Notes: generated by a model not told the origin, from the sequence alone. DNA of 64,000 bases from Heligmosomoides polygyrus polygyrus (GCA_947396885.1 OX377202.1:32913407-32977406), one strand, 5' to 3'. Numbered from the stretch's first letter, positions 1 through 12,044 are shown. Translations and numbers: made by a program.

Positions 1-299
1 CCTGAAGGATCACCACCTCCATCTATTGAGTAAATGTGGGAACAACAAACGTAAACAACTGAATAAGGCAAACTCAGTAACTTTATCTACTGTAAACCGC
101 TGCAATTTCTAAGCCTATTAAAGAGATCAACGAATATCCCTGTTTTTCACAGTGATTCATTAAAGTTGAGGGTTGCAAGGAACTGTCTGAAAAGGACCGT
201 AATGGTTTTAAATTTTCCTGCGCACATCTGGTTAGGTCAAAGAGCAAGGAACCCCGCTTTTCGGTGCGGGCTGAAAAAGCACAGCGAGTGCGGTCGAGT
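1..299. other. No feature recognised
   Basis: I see no open frame, splice-bounded exon or internal repeat here. Confidence 0.5.
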
Positions 300-850
300 T
301 ATCTGACCTGAGTGAGATACTCCGCATCATCCACAGCAAGAGCGGTCGAGTGATCTAATGCGCGTTTCCGAGCGTCCTAATTCAAAACCCGTGTCGCCGA
401 CTTCGTGCCGTGAACATGGAAGGACCACTAAAGGGGTGAGAGTAGTAAAGGGACTGGTGGGATCAAGAGAGCGACCAGCAATGAGTGACCTGAAGGAGGG
501 ATCAGCTTGGTGCACAATAATCAATAGGAGGGACACATACAACAATGAAGGAGACCAGGAGGTGGCACCAAGACGGGTGGAGGCAATAAGGAGGACATTA
601 GGGAGTTACAAATAAGTGGGGCAGTAAGAAGGACCAGCTAGGAGATCCATTACGAGTGGACCAGTAAGGGAGACAAAGCGTGCGGGTTTGGGTGATGTGA
701 AAGATGTCGCGCTCACCGTCGTCGTGCCATGGGAAGGGCAGCTTTATGAGGTGTAAAAGTAAGGGAGACCACGACGGGGAGAGGGGGAGGGACGGAAGGG
801 AGGACCAGGAAGGGCCGAATTGAACGTAGAACCCGGGGTCGGATTCATCA
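300..850. repeat. Purine-rich degenerate minisatellite (24-26 kb family)
   Basis: The stretch is built from short variants of GGACCAGTAA/GGGACTGGTG with a leading CGTGTCGCCGACTTCGTGCC block. The same two layers, a GTCACCGACGTCG-type head and a GGACCAGTGAAGG-type tail, recur at 5.1-5.9 kb and 24.7-26.2 kb. The two ~75-85-codon open frames here are by-products of the repeat and are not called as genes. Confidence 0.7.
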
Positions 851-1556
851 ACGACTTATATAACTTTAACAGAGAATTCACAGCGAAAAACTCAGGTAAC
901 GCAGCTTATCGCTCACCATGTTGCTTGATAATGCGCGCTGTCAGAGGTTTCGGCTGTAATTTTTTCTGTTAAGTTGTGGTAAGTCGTTAATGAATCCGGT
1001 CCCAAGAAGTGCGTAGCCTCTTCCTGCTTGACACAGCGGCAAATGCGCATTTCTGAGCTTCTGAATTCAGTGGAAGTGTCCTTTAAATTGTGCAACAGGA
1101 GTGTAGGCTCAGAAGACGGGTCTTCTTCGTCACCTAACAAGGGTCTGAAATCAAGGGAACGGCTGCAAAGGAGCAACCTGAGGGACAGAAGTAGTGAGCA
1201 GCACAAACAGTGACGTTACTGGACGGTCCAGTGAGAATTCCTAGGGAAAATAAAAGGCTTTTTATCTGCAGCGCCAAGTCCTATCACACTGCTCAGTTCT
1301 AAGGCACCGTCCGATTTCCCGACAAGTACAGCAAAATCTTAAAGAGACAACAACTGCCAGACTGCCATGACAACGACCGATCATCCGCTAGAAATTTCTT
1401 AGAAAAGGAAAATTGTTTGATTCTTTAAAATCTCCAATCGTCTCCTATCAAGTGTTAGGTCTTAGGACGACATCACGCCGATTGCCGTAACCGCAAACTC
1501 CACAAACTCGTCCAAACAGGATGGCACGAGCAGGGTAGAGAGTGGGCTGCGGACGG
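851..1556. other. Non-coding; includes a repeat fragment at ~1,030-1,220
   Basis: Bases ~1,030-1,220 resemble the purine-rich family. The block GAGGGACAGAAGTA near 1,179 is shared with ~62,872, together with the following GCAGCACAAAC, so the two are copies of one repeat. Nothing else is recognisable. Confidence 0.5.
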
Positions 1557-1717
1557 GTTTGTTCTGTGAGATTCATCGCCGCCCATCTAGGACGATGAAC
1601 CATGGCTATGAAACTGATGTACGCTAGGGCATTAGCACTAGGGGCATGAGCGGACGTCGGCTTCACAGCCATGGTCCACCGTTATAGATGGGCGCCGATG
1701 AATCTCACAGAACAAAC
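1557..1717. repeat. Inverted repeat, ~45-50-base arms, ~69-base spacer
   Basis: The left arm begins GTTTGTTCTGTGAGATTCAT and the right arm ends with its reverse complement. Arms 1,557-1,607 and about 1,677-1,717 differ at a few sites. This fits a small foldback or MITE-like element. No target duplication was identified. Confidence 0.7.
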
Positions 1718-2584
1718 AACCTTATAGATCCCGAATAAAACCTAATCACTGTGAAGGATAGACAAACTATAGAGATGTGACGCTAATAACGCCTGAAGAA
1801 ACTTCCTTCCTGCTGGGAATCCCAAACCTCATTTACGGGCATGATCCTCAAGCACTGCTTTGATTCAACACCAATATGTGCTGATCAATCTTCGGATTTG
1901 TACAGAGAATGTGCTCCTTGTAGCTCATAAATTTACTAACTGTTACCAAGTTATTATTATTTGTCGTCTCGCTTTCTGCTCTTGCTCAGAGCATTGCCCA
2001 ACTTGGTGTCGTTGCACGAGAGCTTGGGCTCCTAACTGTAGAGGGTGAAACGAAAAATTGCACTCAGTTTTTCCGGGGAAGGGGTACGTTGGACGCCGAT
2101 CAGATTCTCAGCAGAAAAGCTTCTTTAAGATAAACTGCTTAAAGTTACGTGGGTATTGATAACTTAGATGGTAGGGACATCTTAACCACTTTATCCTGAA
2201 TTTCGTCCATATTTGTTATTTGGCGCTGAACACAAATATGGCTTCCGTTTTGGCATATATTTCTTGAATGCTATTTTGCATTGCAACTATAGGACCTTGA
2301 AAAAGATGATGGACAAGACGAAGAAAACCGCTTTGCAGGTGTAGTTTCTTCAATGTAACCATTCCCACTGTATTCTCCAGCACAAAGATAGGAGGGATGG
2401 GGCATCCCATGGGCTTCGACCGCCTTGAGCGTAGCAGTCGAATATGGTGACGTAGAATTTCCCATGTTAACGGAAACTGACGCGTACGTACTTGTAATGC
2501 AAATTATAGCGAGAGGCTTCCTAGGACAAAAGGTACGTCAATGGCCAACCAAACGGTAAAAACTCGTTTTACATGTGGGAAATG
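1718..2584. other. No feature recognised
   Basis: Only short random open frames are present. No repeat shared with the rest of the window was seen. Confidence 0.45.
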
Positions 2585-2660
2585 CGGCGTCACCTCGTAC
2601 TTGTGTTTGAGTACTGATGGGGTGCCCCCTCTTCCTTGCATTGCGCCCTCCAGCAATCTA
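2585..2660. repeat. Dispersed repeat fragment shared with 7,305-7,380
   Basis: The blocks CTTGTGTTTGAG, then TGCCCCCTCTTCC, then CATTGCGCC occur in the same order here and at 7,318-7,370. The two stretches are diverged copies of one short dispersed repeat. Confidence 0.6.
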
Positions 2661-4253
2661 TCGTAATAACGAAAATCGTGATCACCACTCCAAATAACTC
2701 TTCAAATGAGTAATGGGCAGGAAGGTTTTTCGGCATTAGCGGGTGAAAGCAATCGTGTCCACATTTGCAATGGAGCCTATCTATCCTTCCCTTCTCCGCC
2801 ACTATAAATTAGGAGTGCTCGAGATAAGTGTAGACAACAAATAACACAAAGCTTAGTAACACAAAGATATAGTGGAATAATATGTTGCAAGGGAAGCATT
2901 CTCTATAGGAATCACAGTATTAGCACCTAAAGGTGATAGACCAAAGCAATACTTGTGGGTCATGTTTGTTAGTATGTTGGGATGAGAAACGCTTCAAAAA
3001 CGATCACAGAACAATGCCATGGAGTTGTATTGGAAAAGCGTCTAACGAGAGCTTTCCAGCCACACATCGAGTTTTAGTGGGAGCGTGACCTATCTCAACT
3101 ACGAAACGAAAACTGGACCTTTCCGTATGTTACAAGAAGTTAAAAATTTTTGGAGAGAATACGGTGCCCTAATAAGGCAGTATCTCTTTCTACTGATCTA
3201 TGTTAGTCGAGAGATGGTAGATATACCTAAAATTTTGTAAGAACCTGAGACTCACGGTGCGGTACCTATAGGACAAAATAGGAGCTAATTTGACAAAATT
3301 CACAAAAAAAAAATACATTCGATTTCGCCGCGGTTGTAAATATTCAAAGTAGTGTCTCCTTCACCATCCTGATTATAACATGTCATGCAGAATCCAGCTG
3401 TGTTTGAATGCACTTTGCCCGCCAAGACGTCTTTACATCCGCGCCGATTTGCTTGTTTTGGGGTGCTATTTTGTAGAGGCCGGCTCCATGAGTCTCAAGT
3501 CAATTTGCTACATAAATTTTAGTTATACGCCTCCTGCCCCGTCAAGGATAAATCCCTTTCTCCGCGTTTACGAAAATATCCACCAGCCCGCGAAATCCAT
3601 CTCCGAATCTAATCTATCACCGCTCTCCTGCAATCGAAATTCGATGTTGGGTTTCGCGCTCTTCGATTCCGTTAGACAAGAGAAGGAACTCATGGATGCG
3701 ATCCATCTAACGCACTCGTGACAAAATGTTTGCACTAAGTGGCCTCGGGGTCATGTAGCAGTCGACATGCTAGCTCCTGCCAGCGCGTCCTGGCGGTGGT
3801 GAGGTAGATTGCAGGCGTAACAGCTGTGCCGTACTCATGAACATTCCTCGTAGCGCTCATGACTTCCCACGAGAAGTGACCAAACCAAGAGCTAGAACTA
3901 GCTAATCATGAATCGATTAAGAACATGATCACCAACCGCGTTCCGTGAAGCAGGGAAAAGCAAAGAACGATAGCGGGAATTGTGGTGCAAATAGGGTCCG
4001 GGGAGTAAGGTCGCCTTGTAGGGCAACCTTACGAAACAGTTCGTGCTTTTGAAACAGGATTTTTTGCAGCACTGGTGTGTTCTACTCCAATAGTGAGCTG
4101 AGGTAGGCCATCTCTAATGTAACTGAACATACACGTGCCTTGCTACCAAGGCATACAACCACTGAGTAAGGGGTGACCCCCCTCTCCGCGACCCTATTTG
4201 CGCCGATCCCGCCTAACTTCTCGCTCCCTCGGCTTTGTGAATATGACCACTGG
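2661..4253. other. No feature recognised
   Basis: A 113-codon open frame at 3,380-3,721 is the longest in this stretch. It shows no recognisable motif, no splice context and no repeat copy, so it is not called. Confidence 0.4.
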
Positions 4254-4332
4254 TATTCTTGACAACACCGACCGACAGCCTCCCGCGGTGCATTGCACCG
4301 CGGGAGGCTGTCGGTCGGTGTTGTCAAGAATA
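4254..4332. repeat. Perfect 39-base-arm palindrome with a one-base centre
   Basis: Arms 4,254-4,292 and 4,294-4,332 are exact reverse complements around a single T at 4,293. The arm is GC-rich (ACAGCCTCCCGCGGTGCA at the centre). Such an exact short palindrome implies a recent origin, probably a templated snap-back copy, or an assembly or amplification artefact. Confidence 0.9.
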
Positions 4333-4439
4333 TTATCAAAAAATAAACGTGGTCCAATTCGAAAGCGACATATTCCGTGAACTTGAAACGTTCCTAGTTC
4401 ACGGAATGATAAGCGCGCTCCAATGCGATATCATTCAGT

Positions 4440-4945
4440 GTCGGCCGCCGACCGTACTGGTCGGCGACCGCCTTCTGCGGTGCACCTTTCGTTCGCGGGC
4501 GTCCCGCGAGACTATACCATAGGCCTAAGACCTTTGTTATGCCATGGCTCACCCCGAGCGATGCCTACCGATAAGCTCCCACATCGATTCATCGTGTCGC
4601 GTGATCGATATGGGAGATTATCATTAGAGTCGTTCGGTGTGAGCGATGGCATAAAGCCTATGTCATACCATCGCTCACCCCGAGCGAAACCTAAGGCCTT
4701 TATCATACCATCGCTCACCCCGAGCGACGCCTATTGATATGCTCCCATATCGATCGGGCGGCGCGATGGAATCGATATGGGGCATATCATTAGGCGTCGC
4801 TCGGGGTGAGCGATGGTATGAAAAAGGCCTAATGATAGGCTCCCATATCGACTCATTGCTTCGCGCAATCGATATGGAAGCTCATCATTAGACTTCACTC
4901 GAGGTGAGCGATGGTATGACATAGGCCTAAGATAGGCCTAGCGGT
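4440..4945. repeat. Nested inverted-repeat cluster (GGCCTA / CTCACCCCGAGCG family)
   Basis: The motif CCATCGCTCACCCCGAGCGA appears at ~4,669-4,688 and ~4,709-4,728, with a diverged copy (CCATGGCTCACCCCGAGCGA) near 4,543. Its reverse complement TCGCTCGGGGTGAGCGATGG lies at ~4,798. CCCATATCGAT hairpins fill the spaces. The cluster is flanked by ATAGGCCTAAG on both sides (~4,520 and ~4,921). Related pieces are at 6,245-6,275, 37,000-37,190 and 63,850-63,900. This looks like nested non-autonomous terminal-inverted-repeat elements; no transposase is visible. Confidence 0.7.
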
Positions 4946-5045
4946 GAAATGTACTACCAAACTCCCTGATATTCATCAGCAACAGGTTTACTTTTCACTG
5001 TTACCGATAGGTAAGCGGTTGATGAATCTGTCCTCGGTATCCTAC
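4946..5045. repeat. ~105-base dispersed repeat, second copy at 6,284-6,400
   Basis: The copies share CTCCCTGATAT, CATTCATCAGCA-like, CACTGTTACCG and TAGGTAAGCG blocks in order. Both sit beside the GAGCGATGG repeat family, suggesting they are part of one larger element. Confidence 0.65.
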
Positions 5046-5560
5046 TATATATAAAAGAGTAAGCGGTTGTCCGTCCGTCTGTCCGTCCGTCTGCCTATCC
5101 GTCTGGCCTTTCCTATCCTAGACGTCGAGTAACAGGCGTCCGGGTTCAGACCATGTGTCACCCATGTCAGGTCGAGAGGGTCAGAAGGCGTGTCACCGAT
5201 GTCGCGCAAAGGGCTTTCGTACTCACCATCAGAAGACATGCCACCGACGTCGTTCTACAGGCGTCCGAATTCAGAAAAGGTGTCACCGACGTCGTTCAAC
5301 AGACGTCCGGGTTCATAAGAGGTGCCACCGACGTCGTGCAACAGGCGAACGGGTTCGGAAGAGCTGTCGCCGAAGTCGCGCAAAGGGGGAAGGGGGGGGG
5401 CAGGTACAGAAGACATGTCAGCGATGTCCTTCAAAAGACGTCCGGCTTTAGAAGACGAGTCAACGATGTCGATTAAACGATGTCCGGGTTCAGAAGGCAT
5501 GTCACCGATGTCACGCCGTGAGCGTGGAAGGACAAGTTTGGGGGGGGGAATATCTTGAAA
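5039..5560. repeat. ~39-base GTCACCGACGTCG minisatellite with a TATA-like head
   Basis: The block starts with CCTACTATATATAAAAGAG followed by GTCCGTCCGTCTGTC repeats. About ten degenerate ~39-base units then follow, each with a variant of GTGTCACCGACGTCGT and CGTCCGGGTTCAGAAG. The same head and array recur at 24,056 and 24,699. Because the unit length is a multiple of three, long open frames run through all phases of it, and these are repeat artefacts. Head plus internal minisatellite resembles non-autonomous rolling-circle elements, but that is only an inference. Confidence 0.8.
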
Positions 5561-6000
5561 AGTGAAATTCTTGAAATTCGTGAAGGTGACCTGGAAGGGG
5601 GAGGGGGCTGGAGGTGACACGGAGACGGGGAACCAGTAATACGGGATCTCTAAAATGGGGTCAGTAGACGGGACCAAGGGAATGGGGAAACCAATAATGG
5701 TGTTCAGTAGACGGTTACGAATAAGGGAACAAGAAAGGAGGAGTTAATTAAGGATGGTTACCTATAAGGGCAATCAAAAAGAAGGGGTCCAGCAGCTGAA
5801 GCAGGCAAGAGGGGACCACTAAAGGATGACCTGTTCGAGAGAACCAGTAGGGTGGGGTGGGGAGGGGGGGGGTGGCGTCCGGATTCAAAAGATGTGTCAG
5901 TGTTGTGGGGCAACGGGCTTCCGCGTTCAGAAGACGTGTCTTCGATGTCGGTCAAAGGCCGCTTGGGATTGCAAGACGTGTCACCGACGTACAGAGGCAG
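5561..6000. repeat. G-rich tail of the minisatellite family
   Basis: Degenerate GGACCAGTAA/GGGGACC runs follow the GTCACCGACGTCG array, as at 25.4-26.2 kb. A short return of the GTCACCGATGTCG-type unit lies at 5,880-5,990. Confidence 0.7.
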
Positions 6001-6059
6001 GAGCGTTTGCTATATATTAGAATTAGAATATATTAGAAGATATTAGAAGTTCCATATAT

Positions 6060-6240
6060 TAGAAGTTCCAATTTCAGGGTTTGGGGGCGAAGCCCCCAAC
6101 CAGACGTTTGGCGGCCGGCAGGCCGTTGAACGTCTGGTCCGGAATAAACGTGGAGCAAACACCGTCAGTTTGATATTATCGATTAAATTTTCACCTGGGC
6201 GCATTTCACCCAAGGCAAATATGCTGGTTGTAGCGAAGTT
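6060..6240. repeat. Hairpin-rich dispersed block (GGGGGCGAAGCCCCC)
   Basis: The block GGGTTTGGGGGCGAAGCCCC followed by an ACGTTTGGCGGCC/GGCCG.TGAACGT hairpin recurs at 26,518-26,580, in both cases downstream of a minisatellite block. A shortened piece is at 37,990-38,025. It may be the 3' end of the same mobile family. Before it lie ATATATTAGAAG repeats (6,010-6,065). Confidence 0.65.
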
Positions 6241-6400
6241 CATTACGCTTCGCTCGGTGTGAGCGATGGCATAACACAGACCTGGCGGTCAAAAGTACCG
6301 CTAATCTCCCTGATATGCCATTCATCAGCATAAGGTTTAGCGGTACATCTCACTGTTACCGGTAGGTAAGCGATTGATGAATCTGGCCCCAGTGGATTCG

Positions 6401-8229
6401 GAATGAACGTGAAACAAGCACCGTCAATTTGATATTATCGCTCGAATTTTCACATGGCGCTACCCAAGTCACATGTGCTGCTGGTCGGCTGTAGTGAAGT
6501 TTGCTATAATTCCATTTTCACGCCACAATGTAAGCAACTAATCACTTCACCTTAGTTGTCTTAGCGATTTCCCTATTTGCGCGCATCTCACCCACTCAAT
6601 TCCAGGGCCCTTTGTTGCGGAGAATCGCTAGAAACGTTAAAGTGAGGACGGATTAGATGTTTGCATTAGAGCGGGAAAATTTAGTTAGAGCCGACTTTTC
6701 TACAGCCAACCTGCAGAAAATGTAGTTTGTTTCAGCGTCCAGGTGGTTAGCATGAAACTGGCGCTGTTTGTCTCAGTCTAGAGGTTCTCTCCCCTTCTCC
6801 GAAACCACATATCGCCAACAATTTTGGATAAACTTAGATAAAGTTAGGCGGAGCACATAACGGAGTTCATTCCCTTGCCTGTGTGTAGAGCGATAGGAGC
6901 AGTTTTGACACCAATAGCTACAAGGGAGACTGGACTAAACATTTTGGAAGAAGGGACTTGTTATAAGGAACTGAACCCGCTAAGAGTCACCCGAATTCCG
7001 CAATGCACCCAGATTCATTAAATGGAAATATGCATAGCCTCGCTGATAAGCGCTCCAACCGTTCTCTACTCCGAATTATGCGCTACAAAAATCTATCCCG
7101 TCCTGCGTTCAATTTGCGTAGCCCAACTCCAGAAATAGCATGACCAGGACACACGTATCTATTGCTAAGAGAAGTGAAAGGTCCAGATCAGGTTATCGAT
7201 GAGTTTGGCCATGGCTCACCCACTTACAGCACCTCAGGGCTGTACTGTTTTGAGGAAGTAGCAACAGCCAAGAATTGCTTTTCCTTCTTTGTCGTATCAC
7301 CTTGCCACATCACCTCGTCCTTGTGTTTGAGACCTAATGGGCTGCCCCCTCTTCCGCGCGCGCATTGCGCCAGTGGTTATTAAAAAAGAACACCACTGGG
7401 TCCTGCAAACTAAACTTACACCACTCCTGACCCCAATTTCTGCTTATGGTCTAAATATTTTAGTAAGTAAGCATTCTTACTCTACAGTTGAAGGAGTAAC
7501 CGAAAGAAGAGTAGTACTGCTTATGACGACAAAAGATCTAGAGTAAAGGTATATTCCGAAGGGGTGGCTACGCAGCAAATGACAATGATACCGTGCCACC
7601 TGACAGCGAGGCAGAAATCCTACATCAGGAGGTTATTAAAAAGGGTGTTATGGAGCATTAGTAATGAGTTTGGTAGAATATATTCTTGTTTGATGGCCCC
7701 AAAGTGCAACGTTTTGTTGCACCACGTAATGAAAGATGAGTCAGGAAAACGTTCAGATTCTTCTGTACATAGTGCACCGTTTAAATAAATCAAGGACTGA
7801 ATCACTGATGGCATTCTCCATTTCATCCGCAGAGAAGGCATTGCTCAGACGTGAGAAGCATTGCAATCTCCAAGGACCACCCCCTTCAGGAGCCTCTGTC
7901 GCTGCCGTATGTAGCCCATTAATATTTACATGCAAGTTTTTCCGTTCAACATCAATGTCGTCTGCGCAGTACGGTTCACCCGTTCACACTGTGCTAATGT
8001 TGGCTGGAAGTGGAGAAAAATGAAAGCTGCCTTGCTTCAATTTTTGAATTTGAATACGAGGAGCTTTTTGGTGTAAACGGTGGCGATCTTCGTTCCTACT
8101 CGTGGTGCCACTGGAAACTGCTCGCTTCTGCGAGCTAAGCCAAACACGGACATTCGAATGGAGGCGACAGACCCTGGTGACAGGCAGGCCTACGAACAAC
8201 CCAATGTCACGTCGTATTGGTGTACGTCA
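6401..8229. other. Non-coding; only repeat fragments seen
   Basis: Apart from the short repeat at ~7,305-7,380 (copy of 2,585-2,660), nothing is recognisable. Open frames of 60-95 codons are scattered on both strands without motifs. The RTE element probably begins between ~8,080 and 8,380. Confidence 0.4.
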
Positions 8230-10126
8230 GTTCATCTTTTTCGAGATAGTGGAACGGCGTCCGCAGGAGCCGACGCGCACTCACAAATCCCGGCGAATGT
8301 GAGAAGTATGCGAGGGTCCCTGGGGCGAGGACGGCATCGGGGGGCAACTGAGCTAGTCCGAAAGTCCCGCAACGTAAGCAGGACCCGCGTAGCAACGCTG
8401 AATGTGGGTACGTTGAAGGGCCGCTCGTGCGAGTTGATAGAAGCACTGTAGCGTAGAAGAGTTGATTTCTGTGCGGTGCAGCAGACGAGGTGGTCCTGAA
8501 GCAAGTCAAGGGACATAGGCCCCCAGGCCGTTCTATGCGGTAATCCCAGGACCAGCAGCGGTGTTGGGCGTTTCCGAGACTCGATTGTAAGCGTTGAGCG
8601 CTTTGACGATCGATTGATGAAGATTGTTGTTTCCGCTAACGAGCTACCGTATCACTTCTTCTCTGCGTATGCTCCGCAGACTGGCTGTTCCGATCATGCC
8701 AAGGATGAGTTTTGGAGCCTGCTTGATGAGAAGACAGCAGAGGTACCGTCGAAGGACGTCATCATTGTCGCTGGTGACATTAATGGGCACGTACGTGCTG
8801 CGATAGACGGGTACTGCTGTCATGGTGGATTCGGCTATGTGTTGCGTAACATAGATGGTGAGCGTATCCTTGAGTATGCGGATTCGCATGGCCTCACCGT
8901 AATGAACACCGTGTTTCGTAAACGCAACTCCCACATTATCTCATTCTATAGTGGGAACACCAAGACGCAGATAGACTTCATCCTTGTGAGAGATCGTGAC
9001 CGAAGTCTCGTCACAGACGCGAAGATCGTGCCGTATGAAACGGTCGCCCAACAGCACATGTTGATCTGTACTACGAAGATCGCCCCTTTGAGGGCGCAGC
9101 ATGTTGAGCTATGCGGTGCTGCAAGAATCAAGTGGTGGCGATTGAGAGAGAAGGAATGGTTACCGAGAGTCACGACTGTTGACGAAACTTGGAAGAAAGC
9201 GACCGACGCGACACTTCAAGCTGCGAGGTCAGAACTTGGCACTACGAAGGTTGAGATAGCTGTGCACGAACGATGTAAAAGAAAGGTTCGCTACAAGAAA
9301 GCGCTTTATCATCTATTTCTCGTCGACAAGACCGCCCATAAGTGGAAAAAGTACCACGAAGCGAAAAAAGCTGCAAGAAGGCTGTGGCTGTTGCAAAAGC
9401 CACTCATTACAATGATGTCTACGAAAGGCTCGAGTCGTTCGATGGTGTGCGGTATTTGTACCGACTTGCTAAAAACCATCATCGGCAATTCGAGAATATA
9501 GAGCAGTTCTCTGGCATCAATGATGAGAACGGTCTTCTGACAGAGCGGAAAAAGGCCTTGAAGCGATGGTACGACTATTTCCAAGGAATTTCGACTGAAG
9601 AGTTCCCTCATCCGGCCGTCCCTTCTGTGGCTCCTATCCACGGTTCTGTCCACAAAATCACTGTGGAGGAAACTGACGCGGCTCTGAGGATGATGAGACC
9701 GGGCAATGCGACTGGTCCAGATAACTTGCCAGCTGATTTATGGAAGTCTTGTGGTTCTCTGCTGAGTGGTTGGCCAAGTTTTTTAACCAGGTTGTAGCGT
9801 AGAAGAAGGTGCCTGATGTTTGGCAGGAAAGTACGACGATCCCGATTTGGAAGAAGAAGGGCAGCCCTGCAGACTGCTCAAATTACCGTCCGATTCGGTT
9901 GCTCTCGCACAGCATGAAGATCTTCGAGCAAATCCTCGATAGCCGAATTAGAGAAATCGTCAAGCTTTCCAGCAATCAGTGCGGCTTCGTGGTTGGTTGT
10001 GGCACTCTCGATGCCATACATGCCGCCCGTCTTCTGGTAGAGAAGCATCGCGAGAAACAGAGGCCGGCATCTTGCCTTGGAGAAGGCCTTCGATCGCGTA
10101 CCGCGCGAGGTTATATGGAACGCCCT

Positions 10127-10235
10127 ACGACAGCACGGTGTTCCCGAAGAACTCGTAGAGTGGGTGCGAATGCTATGCTCTTGTCCAAAGCATTCGCACC
10201 CCTCTACAAGTTCTTCGGGAACACCGTGCTGTCGT
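10127..10235. repeat. Hairpin 1 inside the RTE reverse transcriptase
   Basis: A ~47-base arm starting ACGACAGCACGGTGTTCCCG at 10,127 is followed by a 14-base loop and its reverse complement ending at 10,235. The left arm is genuine RTE coding sequence, while the right arm is out of place in the protein. This indicates an inverted copy inserted in the element. Confidence 0.9.
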
Positions 10236-10322
10236 AAACTCCGTCGAGGTTCCTGCTGCAGCTTGCACTCGACTTGTCTAAAGTGTCGTGTGCAAGCTGC
10301 AGCAGGAACCTCGACGGAGTTT
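10236..10322. repeat. Hairpin 2 inside the RTE reverse transcriptase, abutting hairpin 1
   Basis: A ~38-base arm (AAACTCCGTCGAGGTTCCTG) and its reverse complement flank an ~11-base loop. Here the right arm is the normal RTE sequence (VQAAAGTSTEFPISV) and the left arm is the extra copy. The inserted stretch is therefore the reverse complement of the left flank followed by that of the right flank. Confidence 0.9.
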
Positions 10323-11195
10323 CCTATCTCTGTTGGGGTACACCAGGGTCCTGCGCTTTCCCCACTCGTCTTTATTGTCGTCATGGGTGTCATCACACGA
10401 GATCTTCAGAAGCCTGTCCCTTGGGCGTTGCTATATGATGATGACGTGATGCTCGCCTGCGAAGACAAAAGTGAACTCGAGCGAGAGGTGCAAGCTTGGT
10501 GCGACCGCCTGGCAATGTTCGGTCTCAAATTGAACGTCAAGAAGACTGAGTATTTCACGACTGGCGTAAATGAGTCCGGCTCCATTAAGATTAATGGTAC
10601 TGAGGTTGCACACACTTCGTTGTTTTAATACATAGAATCAGCAATAGCTTCTGATGGCAGTCTGATGGTTGAAGTAAACCCACGCGTGAGTGCAGCTTGC
10701 TTCAAGAGGCTCTCGTTGACTGAAATACTCTACGTCAAGTAGATGCCAGAGCGCTTAAAGTCGAAGAACTATAGAACCGTCGTCCAGCCGGCAGCGATGT
10801 ACGGAGCTGAGTTTTGGCTTGCGACAAAGGAAACGGAAAGTCGCCTCAGCGTAATGGAAACGAAGATGCTGCGGTGGACGGCTGGAGTCACGCGCCTGGA
10901 CCGCATCCGAAACGAAGCTATTTGGTTCTGTGTCGCGCCGATAGCTGACAAGATGCGAGAAGCTCGCCTGCGATAGTACGGCCGCGTTCTGCGTGGAAAG
11001 GAAGACAGCGTCCGTAAGATAGGCCTTAACATCGAAAAATCTGGAAAGCCGCCTTGAGGGCGCCCAAAGCAGCGCTGGACTGCTATGATACACAGGGACT
11101 TTAAAGTAGCTGGTGTCCACCCTGATCTAGCACGGCGTCCGGAAAGATGGCGACATGGCACCAGAAAAGCGGACCCCGCCATGAAGCGTGACAAA

Positions 11196-11199
11196 CGCT

Positions 11200-11232
<33 letters not shown>
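11196..11232. repeat. (GAA)n microsatellite at the RTE 3' end
   Basis: An AAGAAGAGGAAGAAGAAG run lies directly after the end of RTE similarity. It is likely the element's tail. Confidence 0.8.
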
Positions 11233-12044
11233 CTTTTTCCTGTACCACTTGTTGCTGTTCAAGGATGGTTTCTATGAACTAACAACTGATGATGTGCAAT
11301 TTTGAGTTACAGAGACCACGACAGCGGCGAAAGCCACAAGAGAATGGAAGAACATGACTATGACCAGCGTTCACTTCTCAATTTGGGTATGGCTACTGCA
11401 ACGTGGAGTGGTCACTAACATCTTCATCGATTTCAGGGTTAGAAAAACCAAACTCCAATTGGTTCTCCAATATCGGTTTAGCACATATTAGCTTGCGGGG
11501 TTCATTATCTATTCACAGTATATTCCTCCTGTAGAAACGCACATCTATGTCAAATTACATCAGAAGTAGCTTAGCTCAGTTCACCAGAGGTGCTGTGTAC
11601 ACTAGTGCTGCATAAAAGTTTCAATTTCATGCAAAACAAAACGTTGTATAGGGCTGTTCTACATGCCGGCTTCCCCTCACCCCTCTAGGACTGCACAAGT
11701 TTCCATCCCCTAATTGTTCGTATGATCTTCTTCAATAGAGTAACATTCTCACACATAGCCGAAGAATCGCACTGCCTACGACGATAAAAGATCAAGAATA
11801 AGGGTATACGCTAAAGGGGTTGGTTACTTTGCGAATGATAACGATAGCGCACCACTTATGGTCGAAACATAAAGCATCCATTTGGAGGCCGCTAACAATG
11901 GTGCAGGGGTGCTTCAGAAACGGGTGTGTACGAATATAGGCGTGCTCGTGCCACGGGATAGCCATTAGAACTAACCACTTGCTCCGCTGGCAATATGCCA
12001 GCTCCTGCTGGAGTACCACGCAAACTTGCACATCAATCCGTGCC
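11233..12044. other. No feature recognised
   Basis: No conserved coding segment or repeat copy was seen. Confidence 0.4.

Larger units (their letters stand above)
8380..11185 (+). pseudogene. Degenerate RTE-type non-LTR retrotransposon (endonuclease + reverse transcriptase)
   Basis: Reading through several frames gives the usual RTE polyprotein order. The apurinic-type endonuclease begins ATLNVGTLKGR at ~8,393 and continues as the 8,614-9,501 frame with FSAYAPQ, VAGDINGHV and SFYSGNTKTQIDF. The reverse transcriptase follows (GNATGPDNLPADLW ~9,704; NYRPIRLLSHSMKIFEQI ~9,882; AFDRVPREV ~10,089; LLYDDDVML ~10,428). The C-terminal RTE tail ends at ~11,185. At least three in-frame stops and several frameshifts break it, so it cannot make protein. 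Two key sites are also altered: the endonuclease QET glutamate reads QQT, and the YADD box reads YDDD. Two snap-back insertions (10,127-10,322) interrupt the reverse transcriptase. The 3' end is followed by (GAA)n, probably the element's simple-repeat tail. Confidence 0.9.

Noticed and set aside
3380..3721. A 113-codon plus-strand ORF
   Set aside because: No recognised domain, no intron signals and no conservation evidence available.
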